NCBI RefSeq assembly: GCF_030128825.1
Contig: NZ_CP119128.1
Location: 248,001 to 312,000, forward strand
Reading direction: 5' to 3'
Source of the DNA: Sphingobium sp. WTD-1
GTDB taxonomy: Bacteria > Pseudomonadota > Alphaproteobacteria > Sphingomonadales > Sphingomonadaceae
Length of the DNA stretch: 64,000 nt
Part shown: in pieces, positions 1 to 9,046 of the stretch
Numbering within the stretch: position 1 is the first letter of the stretch
Layout: the number at the start of each line of letters is the position of its first letter
Notes under the pieces: generated by a model
The model's database searches: none
What the model was told of the DNA's origin: nothing
Seen by the model: only the letters and a program-made list of their open reading frames with translations
Position numbers and translations under genes: made by a program

Positions 1-179
1 TGTCTTCCCGGTTCACGCTCGATGCGGGCGCAGCGTATATTACGTTCAAGGATACGACTATTGATCGCACGACAGCGGCCTATGCCGGCACGGCCGTGCA
101 GACGCCGATCCTGATGGACGGCAAGCTCGAGGACGCGCACGCCGTCGTGCTGTCGCTCGGCGGACGTTTCCACTTCTGA
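1..179 (+). CDS. Outer-membrane FadL/OmpP1-like transporter, C-terminal end (partial)
   Basis: Only the last 58 codons lie in the window; the open frame runs from base 3 to the TGA at 177-179. The segment has alternating hydrophobic and polar residues and ends in the aromatic signature GGRFHF, as expected for the last beta-strand of an outer-membrane barrel (the C-terminal Phe is the BAM recognition signal). FadL-family proteins import long-chain fatty acids. The stop codon overlaps the ATG of the acyl-CoA ligase that follows (TGATG), so the two are probably translationally coupled, which supports the FadL reading. The family call rests on context and this short tail and is moderate. Confidence 0.6.
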   Translation, partial: SSRFTLDAGAAYITFKDTTIDRTTAAYAGTAVQTPILMDGKLEDAHAVVLSLGGRFHF

Positions 180-1855
180 TGCTGGAGATCGCCATGCCCC
201 AGCCCGCCATCAGCGCCTTCCCGTCGATACCGGAACCGGCAATTCCGCCACGGCTCCTGACCGACCTCCTCGACAATGCGTTGAACCTTTATCCCGAACG
301 CGTCGCCATCGACTTTCTCGGGCGAACCTGGACTTATGCGCAGGTGGGGCAACTCGTTCGTCGTGCAGCACGTGGATTGCAGGATCAGGGGCTGCGCAAG
401 GGCGATCGGTTCGGCCTGTGCCTGCCGAACTGCCCCTATTTCGTGATATTGTACTTCGCCGCGCTGCGCGTGGGTGCGATCGTGGTCAACTTCAACCCGC
501 TCTACACGGAGCGCGAACTGGAGCATCAGATCCGGGACTCGGGAACGCGCATGATGGCGGTACCGGACGTCCGGATAATCCACGAGAAAGTGCAAGCCGT
601 CGCGCCACGTGCCGGGCTGGACAAGATCGTGTTGTGCGGCATGAGGGATATGCTGCCCTGGCTGCAAGGCCTGGGCTTTGCGCTATTCAAGCGAAAAGAC
701 CACGCGCGGATACTCGACGAAGGCCTTCATGTCCGGCTCAAGGCGCTTCTCGCCCATGATGCCGAACCTGACGCGGTAGAACGTCACCCTGATGATGTCG
801 CGGTCCTTCAATATACCGGAGGCACAACCGGCGTGCCCAAGGGCGCAATGCTGACCCACGCCAACCTCACGGCGAACAGCGCCCAGATGGTGGTGCATGT
901 GGGAGGACTTCGCCCGCAGCAGGAGAGAACTCTCGGCGTCCTGCCCATGTTTCACGTCTTCGCACTCACGACGGTGCTCAACTTCTCAGTCGAAATCGGC
1001 GCCGAAATCGTCCTGCTGCCACGGTTTGAGATGAAGCAGGTTCTCAGGACGATGAAGCGCAAGCCGCCGACACAGTTCTTCGGCGTGCCTACGATCTATG
1101 TTGCCCTGAACGCGCTTCCGGACGACGAGATACCCGATCTCTCGGCCGTGCGCGCCTGTATATCCGGCGGCGCACCGCTCCCGCTCGAGGTACGCGAGGA
1201 GTTCGAGGCACGCACGCGTGCCAGGGTCGTGGAAGGATATGGGCTCTCCGAAACCGCCCCGATCATCGCCTGCAACCCGTTGTTTGGGACGGTGAAGGAC
1301 AATAGCTGCGGCCCAAGTTTCCCCGGCACCATCATCGAGATCCGAGATCCGGAGAATCCCTCGCGGGTTCTTCCCCAGGGAGAACGCGGAGAAGTGTGCG
1401 CCCGCGGCCCTCAGGTGATGAAGGGCTATTGGCAGCGCCCTGCAGAAACCAGTGCTGTCTTCGTCGATGGCGCGCTACGAACCGGCGATATCGGCTATTT
1501 TGATGAGGATGGCTATCTCTTCCTCGTCGACCGCATCAAGGACATCATCTTCTGTGGCGGATATAATGTATATCCCCGGATCATCGAGGATGCGGCCTAC
1601 CAGCACCCGGCGGTAAAGGAGGCGATCGCAATCGCGATTCCTGACGCCTACAGAGGTCAATCTCCCAAGTTGTTCATCGCGCTGCACGAGGGATCGAACC
1701 TGACCGTCGATGAACTCAAGGTCTTTTTGCAGGATCGCCTCAGCAAGATCGAGATGCCCAAGGCCTTCGCATTCCGGGACAGCCTGCCCAAGACGTTGAT
1801 CGGCAAACTTTCGAAGAAGGATTTGATCGAGGAGGAGAACAAAAAGCTCGCCTGA
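179..1855 (+). CDS. fadD: Long-chain-fatty-acid--CoA ligase (FadD-like)
   Basis: AMP-forming acyl-CoA synthetase of 558 residues, the usual FadD size. It activates fatty acids with ATP and CoA at the inner face of the membrane. The P-loop YTGGTTGVPKGAM is near residue 212, the adenine-binding stretch GYGLSETAP near 358, the RTGDIGYFDEDGYL motif near 437, and the catalytic-lysine region LPKTLIGKLSKK sits at the C-terminus. The ATG at 179 shares its A with the stop of the FadL-like gene; a second ATG at 194 is an alternative start. Together with the upstream transporter and the downstream MerR regulator this forms a fatty-acid uptake and activation unit. Substrate chain length is inferred only from the family. 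Confidence 0.9.
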   Translation: MLEIAMPQPAISAFPSIPEPAIPPRLLTDLLDNALNLYPERVAIDFLGRTWTYAQVGQLVRRAARGLQDQGLRKGDRFGLCLPNCPYFVILYFAALRVGAIVVNFNPLYTERELEHQIRDSGTRMMAVPDVRIIHEKVQAVAPRAGLDKIVLCGMRDMLPWLQGLGFALFKRKDHARILDEGLHVRLKALLAHDAEPDAVERHPDDVAVLQYTGGTTGVPKGAMLTHANLTANSAQMVVHVGGLRPQQERTLGVLPMFHVFALTTVLNFSVEIGAEIVLLPRFEMKQVLRTMKRKPPTQFFGVPTIYVALNALPDDEIPDLSAVRACISGGAPLPLEVREEFEARTRARVVEGYGLSETAPIIACNPLFGTVKDNSCGPSFPGTIIEIRDPENPSRVLPQGERGEVCARGPQVMKGYWQRPAETSAVFVDGALRTGDIGYFDEDGYLFLVDRIKDIIFCGGYNVYPRIIEDAAYQHPAVKEAIAIAIPDAYRGQSPKLFIALHEGSNLTVDELKVFLQDRLSKIEMPKAFAFRDSLPKTLIGKLSKKDLIEEENKKLA

Positions 1856-1936
1856 GCCTCTATCCCCTGTCAAGCTACGAGGCTTATGCGCTTGAGTGGT
1901 AGGGTAGCCGTGATTGGAGGACAGGGAGTGGATGGC

Positions 1937-2407
1937 ATGGGGAACTCGCTCCACCTCGCCGAGGACGATGAAACGCTTAAGGACGCGGATCGCGACAACC
2001 CCACGCACAAGGGGAGAACCCGCGCAAAGGATGCGGATTTACAAGTGTACGGCATCCAGGATGTCGCTCAGGAACTCGGACTGACACTTCGCACGCTACG
2101 CTTCTACGAAAAGGAGGGGCTTATCGCCCCTCAACGGGTAGGCAGTACCCGGGCATATTCCAGGCGTGAGATCGGACGCATACAGCTGATTTTGCGCGGC
2201 AAACGCCTTGGCTTCTCCATCAAGGAAATCAAGGAGTTTCTCGATCTCTACGATGCCGATCCCGAGCATAAGGAGCAAATGGAGCGATTGATTGCCCGCA
2301 TCCGGGAAAGGTTGGTCGACTTGAAGACGCAGCGCTCTGCGCTCGACCTGACAATCGACGAGCTTACAACCATCGAAGTGGAAGCGATGGCAAAGTTGCA
2401 GCGATAA
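1937..2407 (+). CDS. MerR-family transcriptional regulator
   Basis: A protein of 156 residues with an N-terminal winged helix-turn-helix (VYGIQDVAQELGLTLRTLRF, then YEKEGLIAPQR) and a C-terminal coiled-coil dimerisation helix (residues about 95-150). The start at 1937 is preferred over 1886 because GGGAG lies 8 bases upstream. No metal-binding cysteine set is seen at the C-terminus, so a metal sensor is unlikely. MerR proteins of this type often sit beside beta-oxidation genes in alphaproteobacteria, and control of the preceding fadL-fadD pair is a reasonable inference. About 20 residues between the start and the HTH are not recognised. Confidence 0.8.
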   Translation: MGNSLHLAEDDETLKDADRDNPTHKGRTRAKDADLQVYGIQDVAQELGLTLRTLRFYEKEGLIAPQRVGSTRAYSRREIGRIQLILRGKRLGFSIKEIKEFLDLYDADPEHKEQMERLIARIRERLVDLKTQRSALDLTIDELTTIEVEAMAKLQR

Positions 2408-2466
2408 TTTGGTCATCCCATTCTCTAACCGAGCGGTAACGCTTGATCGCGGCGCCCCCGATCCAA

Positions 2467-2783
2467 TTAAGCCGTCAAGCGACGAGCGCCGCGCCGATCG
2501 CTAAGGCCGCCCCAGAACCGGCCCCGTCGTCGAGCTGCGACCAAGCCTGCCATCACCCGCTCACGCGTGAGCGCGCGTTCATATTGGGCGAGCGCGCCGA
2601 AGAGCGAAAACAGCAATTCACCATGGGGCGTGCTTGTGTCCATCTGCTCCGTTAGCGATCGGAAGGCCACACCTCGATTTTTCAGATCGGTTATGATCGC
2701 CAGAAGATTGGTCAATGATCGCCCGAGACGGTCGAGTTTCCAAACGACCAAGGTGTCGCCGGCCTTCAGGAATTCGAGGCAAG
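2467..2783 (-). pseudogene. Serine recombinase (resolvase/invertase) remnant, 5' end lost
   Basis: The minus-strand frame encodes the middle and end of a Tn3-type resolvase catalytic domain: EFLKAGDTLVVWKLDRLGRS, then LTEQMDTSTPHGELLFSLFG and YERALTRERVMAGLVAARRR. The N-terminal part with the nucleophilic serine is missing because the coding frame stops making sense at about 2784, where the terminal TGACCTGCCCCCC of an IS3-family element begins. The last residues (GGLSDRRGARRLTA) look like a decayed DNA-binding tail. It probably belonged to a transposon or plasmid resolution system and is no longer functional. Confidence 0.8.
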
Positions 2784-3158
2784 TGACCTGCCCCCCGGCG
2801 GTCCCTCGATCATAACGAGAGTCTTGCGGTTGAATATTCCGGTATGCTCGCCTGCACAAGCGCGCCGGGCGTGATGCTATCGTCCTGCACGAACGTCCGA
2901 CGCGCTTGTGCAGGCGTTCGATTTCCCAACGATGAGTGGGGGCGAACATGGTTGTAGTCGTAGCGCCAGATGGCCAGCTTCCGGCGGGCGTCAGCCAAGC
3001 TGTCGAACAGCTCCTCGTTGAGCAGCTCATCGCGCAATGAGCCGTTGAAGCTCTCGATGAAGCCGTTCTGCTGGGGCTTACCGGGATCGATGTAATGCCA
3101 CTCGACCTTGTTCTGGCTGGCCCATTGCAGGATCGCCCGGCTCGTAAATTCAGTGCCA
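2784..3158 (-). pseudogene. IS3-family transposase OrfB, 3' half (left element)
   Basis: Minus-strand coding from 3158 to the stop at 2810 gives [20 protein letters not shown], then [19 protein letters not shown] and the [13 protein letters not shown] motif, the C-terminal half of an IS3/IS407-type DDE integrase including the glutamate of the triad. The outer boundary at 2784 carries a TGACCTGCCCCCC terminus typical of this group. The 5' half of the same gene lies at 4818-5300, separated by the IS110 element. The gene is broken between the second aspartate (VSDN) and GTEFTS. Confidence 0.85.
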
Positions 3159-3310
3159 TAGCACATTGGGAAGCGGCCCCTCGAAGGGGCGCACTGCCTT
3201 GATGAAGGCAAGGGCGCGTAGCGCCCGCAGGCTTCATCAAGGCGGTCATGATCGGCCCGCAGGTCTCTAAAGTGAAGTTGTCGACTCAACCCTTTGGAGA
3301 CAGACCGACC
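3159..3310 (+). ncRNA. IS110 left-end non-coding region, candidate bridge RNA
   Basis: This 152-base leader before the transposase is unusually rich in secondary structure. A hairpin lies at 3173-3192 (CCCCT/AGGGG). A 12-bp stem, GCCTTGATGAAG at 3196-3207, pairs with 3232-3243 around an inner GGGCGC/GCGCCC hairpin. A third stem pairs GTCTCTAAAG (3263-3272) with CTTTGGAGAC (3292-3301) and encloses an internal loop. That loop contains GTTGTCG (3277-3283), which equals one strand of the target half-site at both insertions. IS110-group elements are known to encode a target-guiding bridge RNA here; assigning it to this element is inference. The last stem also covers the transposase ribosome-binding site. 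Confidence 0.4.
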
Positions 3311-4603
3311 ATGACCAAGCGTAGCTCTAATCCCACCGACGCCGTGCTGGTAGCCATCGATATGTCCAAACACCGCCAGGAGGTCCTGATCGAACGTCCA
3401 GAAGGCGGACCCCGACGTCGCATGACGGTGATGGCGACAAAGGCAGATTATGATCGCCTGGCCACGGATCTTAGCGACATCGGGCGTCCGATCATCGTCG
3501 GCTTCGAGGCTACTGGTAACTACCATCGCACGCTGGCGCATCGCCTGCTGTCCGCCGGCTTCGAGTTGCGCTTGATCTCGTCCGTTGCCTTGGCTCGAAC
3601 GCGCGAGGCTCTGCACAATGGCTGGGACAAGAACGATTCCAAGGATGCGCAAGTGATCCTGCACATGCTGCGGATTGGCGCCACCCAGCGATACGTCGAT
3701 CCGCTCGCCGCCGGGATCAACGACCTGCAGGAGATGTCGAAGACGCATGAAGCCATATCAAAGGCGAAGACCCAGGCCTGGCATAGGATCCTGACCCACT
3801 ACCTGCCGCTGTATTTCCCGGAGATCGAGCGTTTCGCCGGCAACAGCCGGTCTGACTGGTTCCTGGCGCTGATCGAACGTTTCCCGACGCCGGGGAGCAT
3901 CATCTCGATCGGCCGCGAAGCCTTCACTGAACAGGCCTGGCCGTTGATCGGTCGCAAGGTCTCCAAGGCCCGGGTAGTCAACGATATCTATGAGACCGCC
4001 TCTGCATCGATCGCGCTGCCGATTGACGAGGATTCCACTGCGATCACGATGTTCCGCATGGTCGTCGCTCAGGCTCGTACCCTGATCCAACAACGCAATG
4101 AGATTGAGCGGATCGCCCATGACGCGCTGGCCGCGAACCGCGATTATCAGCTTCTGCGGATGATCCCAGGCATCGGACCGATCAATGCCCTGACGATCCT
4201 TGCCGAGGCCGGTGATCTGCGCCGCTTCAGCCATCATCGCCAGTTTCTCAAGTTCTGTGGCCTCGACCTCGCTACCTGTCAGTCCGGTATGTTCCGCGGT
4301 CGGACCAAGCTGTCAAAGTATGGCAATGCCCGGTTGCGGCGTACATTCTGGATGGCGACGCAGGTCGCGATCCGCCAGCGCGACAACAGCTTCCGCGATA
4401 AGCTGGGGCGCTATGTCGCCGGGTATCCCAACGACCCCGATCGCCGTCGCAAGGCGATGACCGCGCTCACCGCCAAAATGGCGCGCGTTGCGCATGCCGT
4501 CATCAAGACGGGAACCGAGTACCGTCCGTTCGTCGAACGGGCGGACACCAGATGGAAGGACCCCTCTCTGTGCAGCCGTGAGGGCGCTACCGCGACCCTG
4601 TAG
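3311..4603 (+). CDS. IS110-family transposase/recombinase, copy 1
   Basis: A protein of 430 residues. The N-terminal RuvC-like DEDD domain shows Asp in AIDMSKH, Glu in GFEATGNYH and the Asp pair in [11 protein letters not shown]. The C-terminal Tnp20 domain has the helix-hairpin-helix motif [13 protein letters not shown] and the [14 protein letters not shown] region that carries the candidate catalytic serine. The start at 3311 (MTKRSSN) is chosen because an upstream extension to 3248 would translate through the structured leader; GGAG lies at 3296-3299 within a stem, so translation may be restrained. A 12-bp inverted repeat (4548-4559 with 4616-4627) surrounds the stop codon and may end transcription. 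Confidence 0.92.
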   Translation: MTKRSSNPTDAVLVAIDMSKHRQEVLIERPEGGPRRRMTVMATKADYDRLATDLSDIGRPIIVGFEATGNYHRTLAHRLLSAGFELRLISSVALARTREALHNGWDKNDSKDAQVILHMLRIGATQRYVDPLAAGINDLQEMSKTHEAISKAKTQAWHRILTHYLPLYFPEIERFAGNSRSDWFLALIERFPTPGSIISIGREAFTEQAWPLIGRKVSKARVVNDIYETASASIALPIDEDSTAITMFRMVVAQARTLIQQRNEIERIAHDALAANRDYQLLRMIPGIGPINALTILAEAGDLRRFSHHRQFLKFCGLDLATCQSGMFRGRTKLSKYGNARLRRTFWMATQVAIRQRDNSFRDKLGRYVAGYPNDPDRRRKAMTALTAKMARVAHAVIKTGTEYRPFVERADTRWKDPSLCSREGATATL

Positions 4604-4817
4604 ATAATGTTCGGGCCTTCCATCTGGCATCCGTATCTCATTTTAAGGACGGTGAGGACCACGACCCACGCGGCTGCTGGATCCTGTGTTTGCTATGGCC
4701 GAGAGCGCATTCCTTGACGATGGAAGCCATCTGGATCATAAAAATCATCAGCGCCGATTACACTCGGCGCAACGAGACCTGCTGGCCTTTGCCCGCTGCT
4801 GCTTCCCTACATAGGAC

Positions 4818-5300
4818 GTTGTCGCTGACGATCAGCCCCGGCTTGCCGCGCCAGGCGATGATGTCGGTCAGCTCGCGCGCCACGCGGCGTCCCGAGATCG
4901 ATGTGTCGGGGATCGCTGCAAGGCACTCCCGGGTCACGTCATCGACGATGTTGAGCACCCGGAACCGCCTGCCGCAGGCGAACTGGTCGTGGATGAAGTC
5001 CAGGCTCCAGCGGGCATTAGGCCGAGCCTCCACGAGGAGCGGTGCTCGTGTGCCAACGGCCCGGCGCCGGGCCCGACGCTTGCGCACGCCGAGCCCCTCT
5101 TCCCGATAGAGACGGTAGACGCGGTTGATGCCCGAAGGCTCGCCCTCCCGCCGCAACAGGATGTGCAGCCGGCGACAACCGAAACGGCGCCGCTCGTTGG
5201 CAAGCTCGCGCAAGCGGGCGCGCAGCTCCACCTCCGGCGGTCGCCGGGACTGAACGCTCTTGCGATCCGCTTCGATGACACGGCACGCCCGCCGCTCAGC
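4818..5300 (-). pseudogene. IS3-family transposase OrfB, 5' half (left element)
   Basis: Read on the minus strand from about 5300, the frame gives ERRACRVIEADRKSV, ELRARLRELANERRRFGCRR, RWSLDFIHDQFACGRRFRVL and DDVTRECLAAIPDTSISG and ends at LIVSDN where the IS110 element begins. These are the HTH_21 and first half of the rve integrase domain, including the first two acidic residues of the DDE triad. It continues in 2784-3158 after removal of the IS110 copy. The 5' end meets the divergent right-hand IS3 fragment near 5300, so OrfA and the original 5' terminus are missing. Confidence 0.85.
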
Positions 5301-5830
5301 GGAAGGCTGTTGAGAATGCTCGGCAGCTGTTCGGCATCAGCGAGCGTCGGGCATGTACCATCTTTGGCGTGGATAGGACGTCGGTGCGCTACGCGCCCCG
5401 GCGTAGTGATGATGGCGACCTGCGGTCGCGGTTACGGGAGATCGCGGCCGAGCGTCGGCGCTTTGGCTACCGTCGGCTTGGGATCATGCTGGCCCGCGAG
5501 GGGCTGGTCATGAACCACAAGAAGCTGCTGCGGCTGTACCGCGAGGAGAACCTGCGGGTCAGGCGCCGGCGTGGCCGCAAGCGAGCGATGGGCACCCGAG
5601 CGCCTATGACGCTGCCCCAGGGACCGAACCAGCGGTGGAGCCTCGACTTCGTCAGCGACACGCTGATCAGCGGCCGGCGCATCCGCATCCTGGCGGTGGT
5701 CGACGACTTCACGCGCGAGTGCCTGGCGCTGGTGGTCGACACCTCGCTGTCAGGTGCGCGGGTCGCCCGCGAGCTCGACGCCGTCATCGCTGTGCGCGGT
5801 GTGCCGCCGCTGATGATCGTCAGCGACAAC
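5301..5830 (+). pseudogene. IS3-family transposase OrfB, 5' half (right element)
   Basis: The plus frame gives AVENARQLFGISERRACTIF, DRTSVRYAPRRSDDGDL, AERRRFGYRRLGIMLAREG, RWSLDFVSDTLISGRRIRIL and ends LMIVSDN at the IS110 insertion. It is related to, but clearly diverged from, the left-hand OrfB (for example VVDTSLSG against AIPDTSISG), so two separate IS3-family elements were involved. The rest of the gene is at 7490-7808. OrfA is absent. The head-to-head junction with the left element falls where both encode SERRAC/ERRAC, which points to recombination or deletion between the two elements. Confidence 0.85.
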
Positions 5831-7489
5831 GTCCTATGTAGGGAAGCAGCAGCGGGCAAAGGCCAGCAGGTCTCGTTGCGCCGAGTGTAATCGGCGCTGA
5901 TGATTTTTATGATCCAGATGGCTTCCATCGTCAAGGAATGCGCTCTCGGCCATAGCAAACACAGGATCCAGCAGCCGCGTGGGTCGTGGTCCTCACCGTC
6001 CTTAAAATGAGATACGGATGCCAGATGGAAGGCCCGAACATTATCTACAGGGTCGCGGTAGCGCCCTCACGGCTGCACAGAGAGGGGTCCTTCCATCTGG
6101 TGTCCGCCCGTTCGACGAACGGACGGTACTCGGTTCCCGTCTTGATGACGGCATGCGCAACGCGCGCCATTTTGGCGGTGAGCGCGGTCATCGCCTTGCG
6201 ACGGCGATCGGGGTCGTTGGGATACCCGGCGACATAGCGCCCCAGCTTATCGCGGAAGCTGTTGTCGCGCTGGCGGATCGCGACCTGCGTCGCCATCCAG
6301 AATGTACGCCGCAACCGGGCATTGCCATACTTTGACAGCTTGGTCCGACCGCGGAACATACCGGACTGACAGGTAGCGAGGTCGAGGCCACAGAACTTGA
6401 GAAACTGGCGATGATGGCTGAAGCGGCGCAGATCACCGGCCTCGGCAAGGATCGTCAGGGCATTGATCGGTCCGATGCCTGGGATCATCCGCAGAAGCTG
6501 ATAATCGCGGTTCGCGGCCAGCGCGTCATGGGCGATCCGCTCAATCTCATTGCGTTGTTGGATCAGGGTACGAGCCTGAGCGACGACCATGCGGAACATC
6601 GTGATCGCAGTGGAATCCTCGTCAATCGGCAGCGCGATCGATGCAGAGGCGGTCTCATAGATATCGTTGACTACCCGGGCCTTGGAGACCTTGCGACCGA
6701 TCAACGGCCAGGCCTGTTCAGTGAAGGCTTCGCGGCCGATCGAGATGATGCTCCCCGGCGTCGGGAAACGTTCGATCAGCGCCAGGAACCAGTCAGACCG
6801 GCTGTTGCCGGCGAAACGCTCGATCTCCGGGAAATACAGCGGCAGGTAGTGGGTCAGGATCCTATGCCAGGCCTGGGTCTTCGCCTTTGATATGGCTTCA
6901 TGCGTCTTCGACATCTCCTGCAGGTCGTTGATCCCGGCGGCGAGCGGATCGACGTATCGCTGGGTGGCGCCAATCCGCAGCATGTGCAGGATCACTTGCG
7001 CATCCTTGGAATCGTTCTTGTCCCAGCCATTGTGCAGAGCCTCGCGCGTTCGAGCCAAGGCAACGGACGAGATCAAGCGCAACTCGAAGCCGGCGGACAG
7101 CAGGCGATGCGCCAGCGTGCGATGGTAGTTACCAGTAGCCTCGAAGCCGACGATGATCGGACGCCCGATGTCGCTAAGATCCGTGGCCAGGCGATCATAA
7201 TCTGCCTTTGTCGCCATCACCGTCATGCGACGTCGGGGTCCGCCTTCTGGACGTTCGATCAGGACCTCCTGGCGGTGTTTGGACATATCGATGGCTACCA
7301 GCACGGCGTCGGTGGGATTAGAGCTACGCTTGGTCATGGTCGGTCTGTCTCCAAAGGGTTGAGTCGACAACTTCACTTTAGAGACCTGCGGGCCGATCAT
7401 GACCGCCTTGATGAAGCCTGCGGGCGCTACGCGCCCTTGCCTTCATCAAGGCAGTGCGCCCCTTCGAGGGGCCGCTTCCCAATGTGCTA
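5831..7489 (-). mobile_element. IS110-family insertion sequence, copy 2
   Basis: This is the inverted twin of the element at 3159-4817, again 1,659 bp, with an identical transposase. It splits the right-hand IS3-family orfB between GACAAC (Asn codon of VSDN) and GGCACC (Gly-Thr). The junctions ACGTCCTATG and GTGCTACGGC are both consistent with an AC/GT dinucleotide core. The pair forms a long inverted repeat enclosing the 1 kb of IS3 fragments and could invert that segment by homologous recombination. Confidence 0.88.
6045..7337 (-). CDS. IS110-family transposase/recombinase, copy 2
   Basis: Identical in sequence to the protein encoded at 3311-4603 (430 residues, DEDD RuvC-like domain followed by a Tnp20 domain with a putative serine nucleophile). 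The start is taken at 7337, the mirror of the start chosen for copy 1; the structured leader occupies 7338-7489. Complete identity of both copies implies recent duplication or gene conversion and an element that may still be active. Confidence 0.92.
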   Translation of the reverse strand: MTKRSSNPTDAVLVAIDMSKHRQEVLIERPEGGPRRRMTVMATKADYDRLATDLSDIGRPIIVGFEATGNYHRTLAHRLLSAGFELRLISSVALARTREALHNGWDKNDSKDAQVILHMLRIGATQRYVDPLAAGINDLQEMSKTHEAISKAKTQAWHRILTHYLPLYFPEIERFAGNSRSDWFLALIERFPTPGSIISIGREAFTEQAWPLIGRKVSKARVVNDIYETASASIALPIDEDSTAITMFRMVVAQARTLIQQRNEIERIAHDALAANRDYQLLRMIPGIGPINALTILAEAGDLRRFSHHRQFLKFCGLDLATCQSGMFRGRTKLSKYGNARLRRTFWMATQVAIRQRDNSFRDKLGRYVAGYPNDPDRRRKAMTALTAKMARVAHAVIKTGTEYRPFVERADTRWKDPSLCSREGATATL

Positions 7490-7834
7490 CGGCACCGAGC
7501 TGACCAGCCTGGCGATCCTGAGATGGACGCAGGAGCGACCTGTCGAGTGGCACTACATCGCGCCGGGCAAGCCGCAGCAGAACGGCTACGTCGAGAGCTT
7601 CAACGGTCGTCTGCGCGACGAATGCCTCAACGAGACGCTGTTCGTGTCGCTCGGCCACGCCCGCTCGGTGCTGCGGCTCTGGCGAGACGACTACAACCAT
7701 GTGCGCCCGCATAGCGGTGTTGGCGGGCTGACGCCCGCCGATGCTGCCAGGCGGGTTGCGCAACCCCGCCCCGAGGGGCACCATAACAACCCCGGACTCC
7801 AGTTATGACTGGTAGAGCTTTGGGGAGCATGTCA
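7490..7834 (+). pseudogene. IS3-family transposase OrfB, 3' half (right element), with terminal repeat
   Basis: Coding runs from 7490 to the TGA at 7806-7808: [53 protein letters not shown]. It completes the right-hand OrfB interrupted by IS110 copy 2. The element probably ends at 7834, where TGGGGAGCATGTCA is an imperfect inverted match to the TGACCTGCCCCCC end at 2784. The distal part ([16 protein letters not shown]) differs from the left-hand element, confirming two distinct ISs. Only 35 bp separate the end from the next gene, so the insertion may have replaced that gene's promoter. Confidence 0.82.
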
Positions 7835-7869
7835 CACTCAACTTAATTTCGGATCAGACTCTAAAGAAA

Positions 7870-9021
7870 ATGACGAAAATGAAGATACGAACCGCATTGC
7901 GCAATCTGGACAAGCATGGCCAGCAGCGCGCGCCGGAGGTGATTGCAGAAGAGGGCCGGCAACTTGAAAACCATCTTAAGCGGTTTCGTTCTGAGTTGGT
8001 CCGGCTTGAGGTCGTCGCCTCGCAGACGAAGGGCAAGACGCGAATCCAGGTCAGACTGCGGCTGCAACTGCCCTCAAGCGTGATCGCGGCGCAGGAAGAG
8101 GGGTTCGAGATCGAGCCTACCTTGCGCAAGGCCTTTGCCGACCTGCGCCACCGCGTCGACCGGCATGTGGCGCGCCTCAAGCACGAGTCGGAGTTCAAGC
8201 GTCCCGCCCGCCGGCGCCGGATTGGCGCCCCACTCCCGCCCGCGCGGGATGCGGCGGAGGCGGGGCGGCGCCAGCTTTTCTTCGGCCTGATCGAGGACCA
8301 CCTCGATACGGTCTATGACGCGGTCCGGCGCGAATTGACCTATTTCGAATGCAGTGGATCGGTGCCCCAAGGATACCTGAGTGTTCGCGATCTCGTCGAT
8401 GCGACGATCCTCAAGGGGCTCGAGCGGTTCGAGCGGCGGCCGATGCGGTTCTCGGTGGGCGACTGGCTCACCCAACTCGCCTTCGAGACCATCGGCGAAG
8501 AGGCCCGCGCCGCCCGCCGGGTTGTGCCGGAAAACGCCGCCTCGCTCGATGCCGCGCCCGAACAGCCGGCACAGGATCCGACTGAGACTGATCAGGAGCT
8601 GTTCGAATTTCACCAGCCTGACGAAGTGCTGCGGCTGGAGGATCTGGTCGGCGACGGCACGGCGACCGATCCCGAATCGGCCCTCGACCGCCACGAAACG
8701 GCGCTGTGCCTGCACCGCGCACTTTCCGCACTGCCCGCGGTCTGGCGACAGGTCCTCTATCGGACCTGCATCGAGGACGAGGCGGCGGCAGACACGGCGG
8801 CGCTTATCGGCATACGAGAGGACGAGGTGGCGACCATCGCCGCGGCCGCCCGCGGTTTCCTGCGCGCGAGGCTGCGCGAAGCGGGGCTGGCGGTCCCGAT
8901 CGCAGAGGATGATTGCGTTGACTCCGAGATCGCCCGCGCAATGCGCCTGCCCCTGCCGATCGACGAGCGCCGCCGCGTGGCTGCCGCCCTGAGCGAAGGC
9001 TCCACCGGCACAACGGCCTGA
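7870..9021 (+). CDS. HPF/RaiA-like domain fused to a sigma-70-like protein
   Basis: A 383-residue protein with two parts. Residues 1 to about 105 resemble the S30AE/HPF ribosome-hibernation fold (KIRTALRNLDKHG, LKRFRSELVRLEVV, TRIQVRLRLQLP, LRKAFADLRHRVDRHVARLK). A basic linker KRPARRRR follows. Residues about 130-383 look like sigma-70 regions 2 and 4: RQLFFGLIEDHLDTVYDAVR, VRDLVDATILKGLERF, and HRALSALPAVWRQVLYRTCI with a degenerate HTH (ADTAALIGIREDEVATIAAA). This joins ribosome silencing to promoter selection in one chain; whether the sigma part still binds polymerase is unknown. HdeD follows after 25 bp. The start lies 35 bp from an IS end, and its ribosome-binding site (AAAG) is weak. 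Confidence 0.7.
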   Translation: MTKMKIRTALRNLDKHGQQRAPEVIAEEGRQLENHLKRFRSELVRLEVVASQTKGKTRIQVRLRLQLPSSVIAAQEEGFEIEPTLRKAFADLRHRVDRHVARLKHESEFKRPARRRRIGAPLPPARDAAEAGRRQLFFGLIEDHLDTVYDAVRRELTYFECSGSVPQGYLSVRDLVDATILKGLERFERRPMRFSVGDWLTQLAFETIGEEARAARRVVPENAASLDAAPEQPAQDPTETDQELFEFHQPDEVLRLEDLVGDGTATDPESALDRHETALCLHRALSALPAVWRQVLYRTCIEDEAAADTAALIGIREDEVATIAAAARGFLRARLREAGLAVPIAEDDCVDSEIARAMRLPLPIDERRRVAAALSEGSTGTTA

Positions 9022-9046
9022 CGAAACCTGTAGGGGAGATGAGACG

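Larger units (their letters stand above)
3159..4817 (+). mobile_element. IS110-family insertion sequence, copy 1
   Basis: A 1,659-bp element with one transposase gene, inserted in the left IS3-family orfB. Its left end reads TAGCACATTGGG and its right end CTACATAGGACG. The second copy at 5831-7489 has the same ends and an identical protein in opposite orientation. As usual for IS110 elements, no long terminal inverted repeats or target duplications are seen. Comparing both copies, the junctions fit a dinucleotide core (GT in copy 2; one junction of copy 1 shows AT). Boundaries come from joining the two IS3 reading frames and should be right to within 2 bases. Confidence 0.88.
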
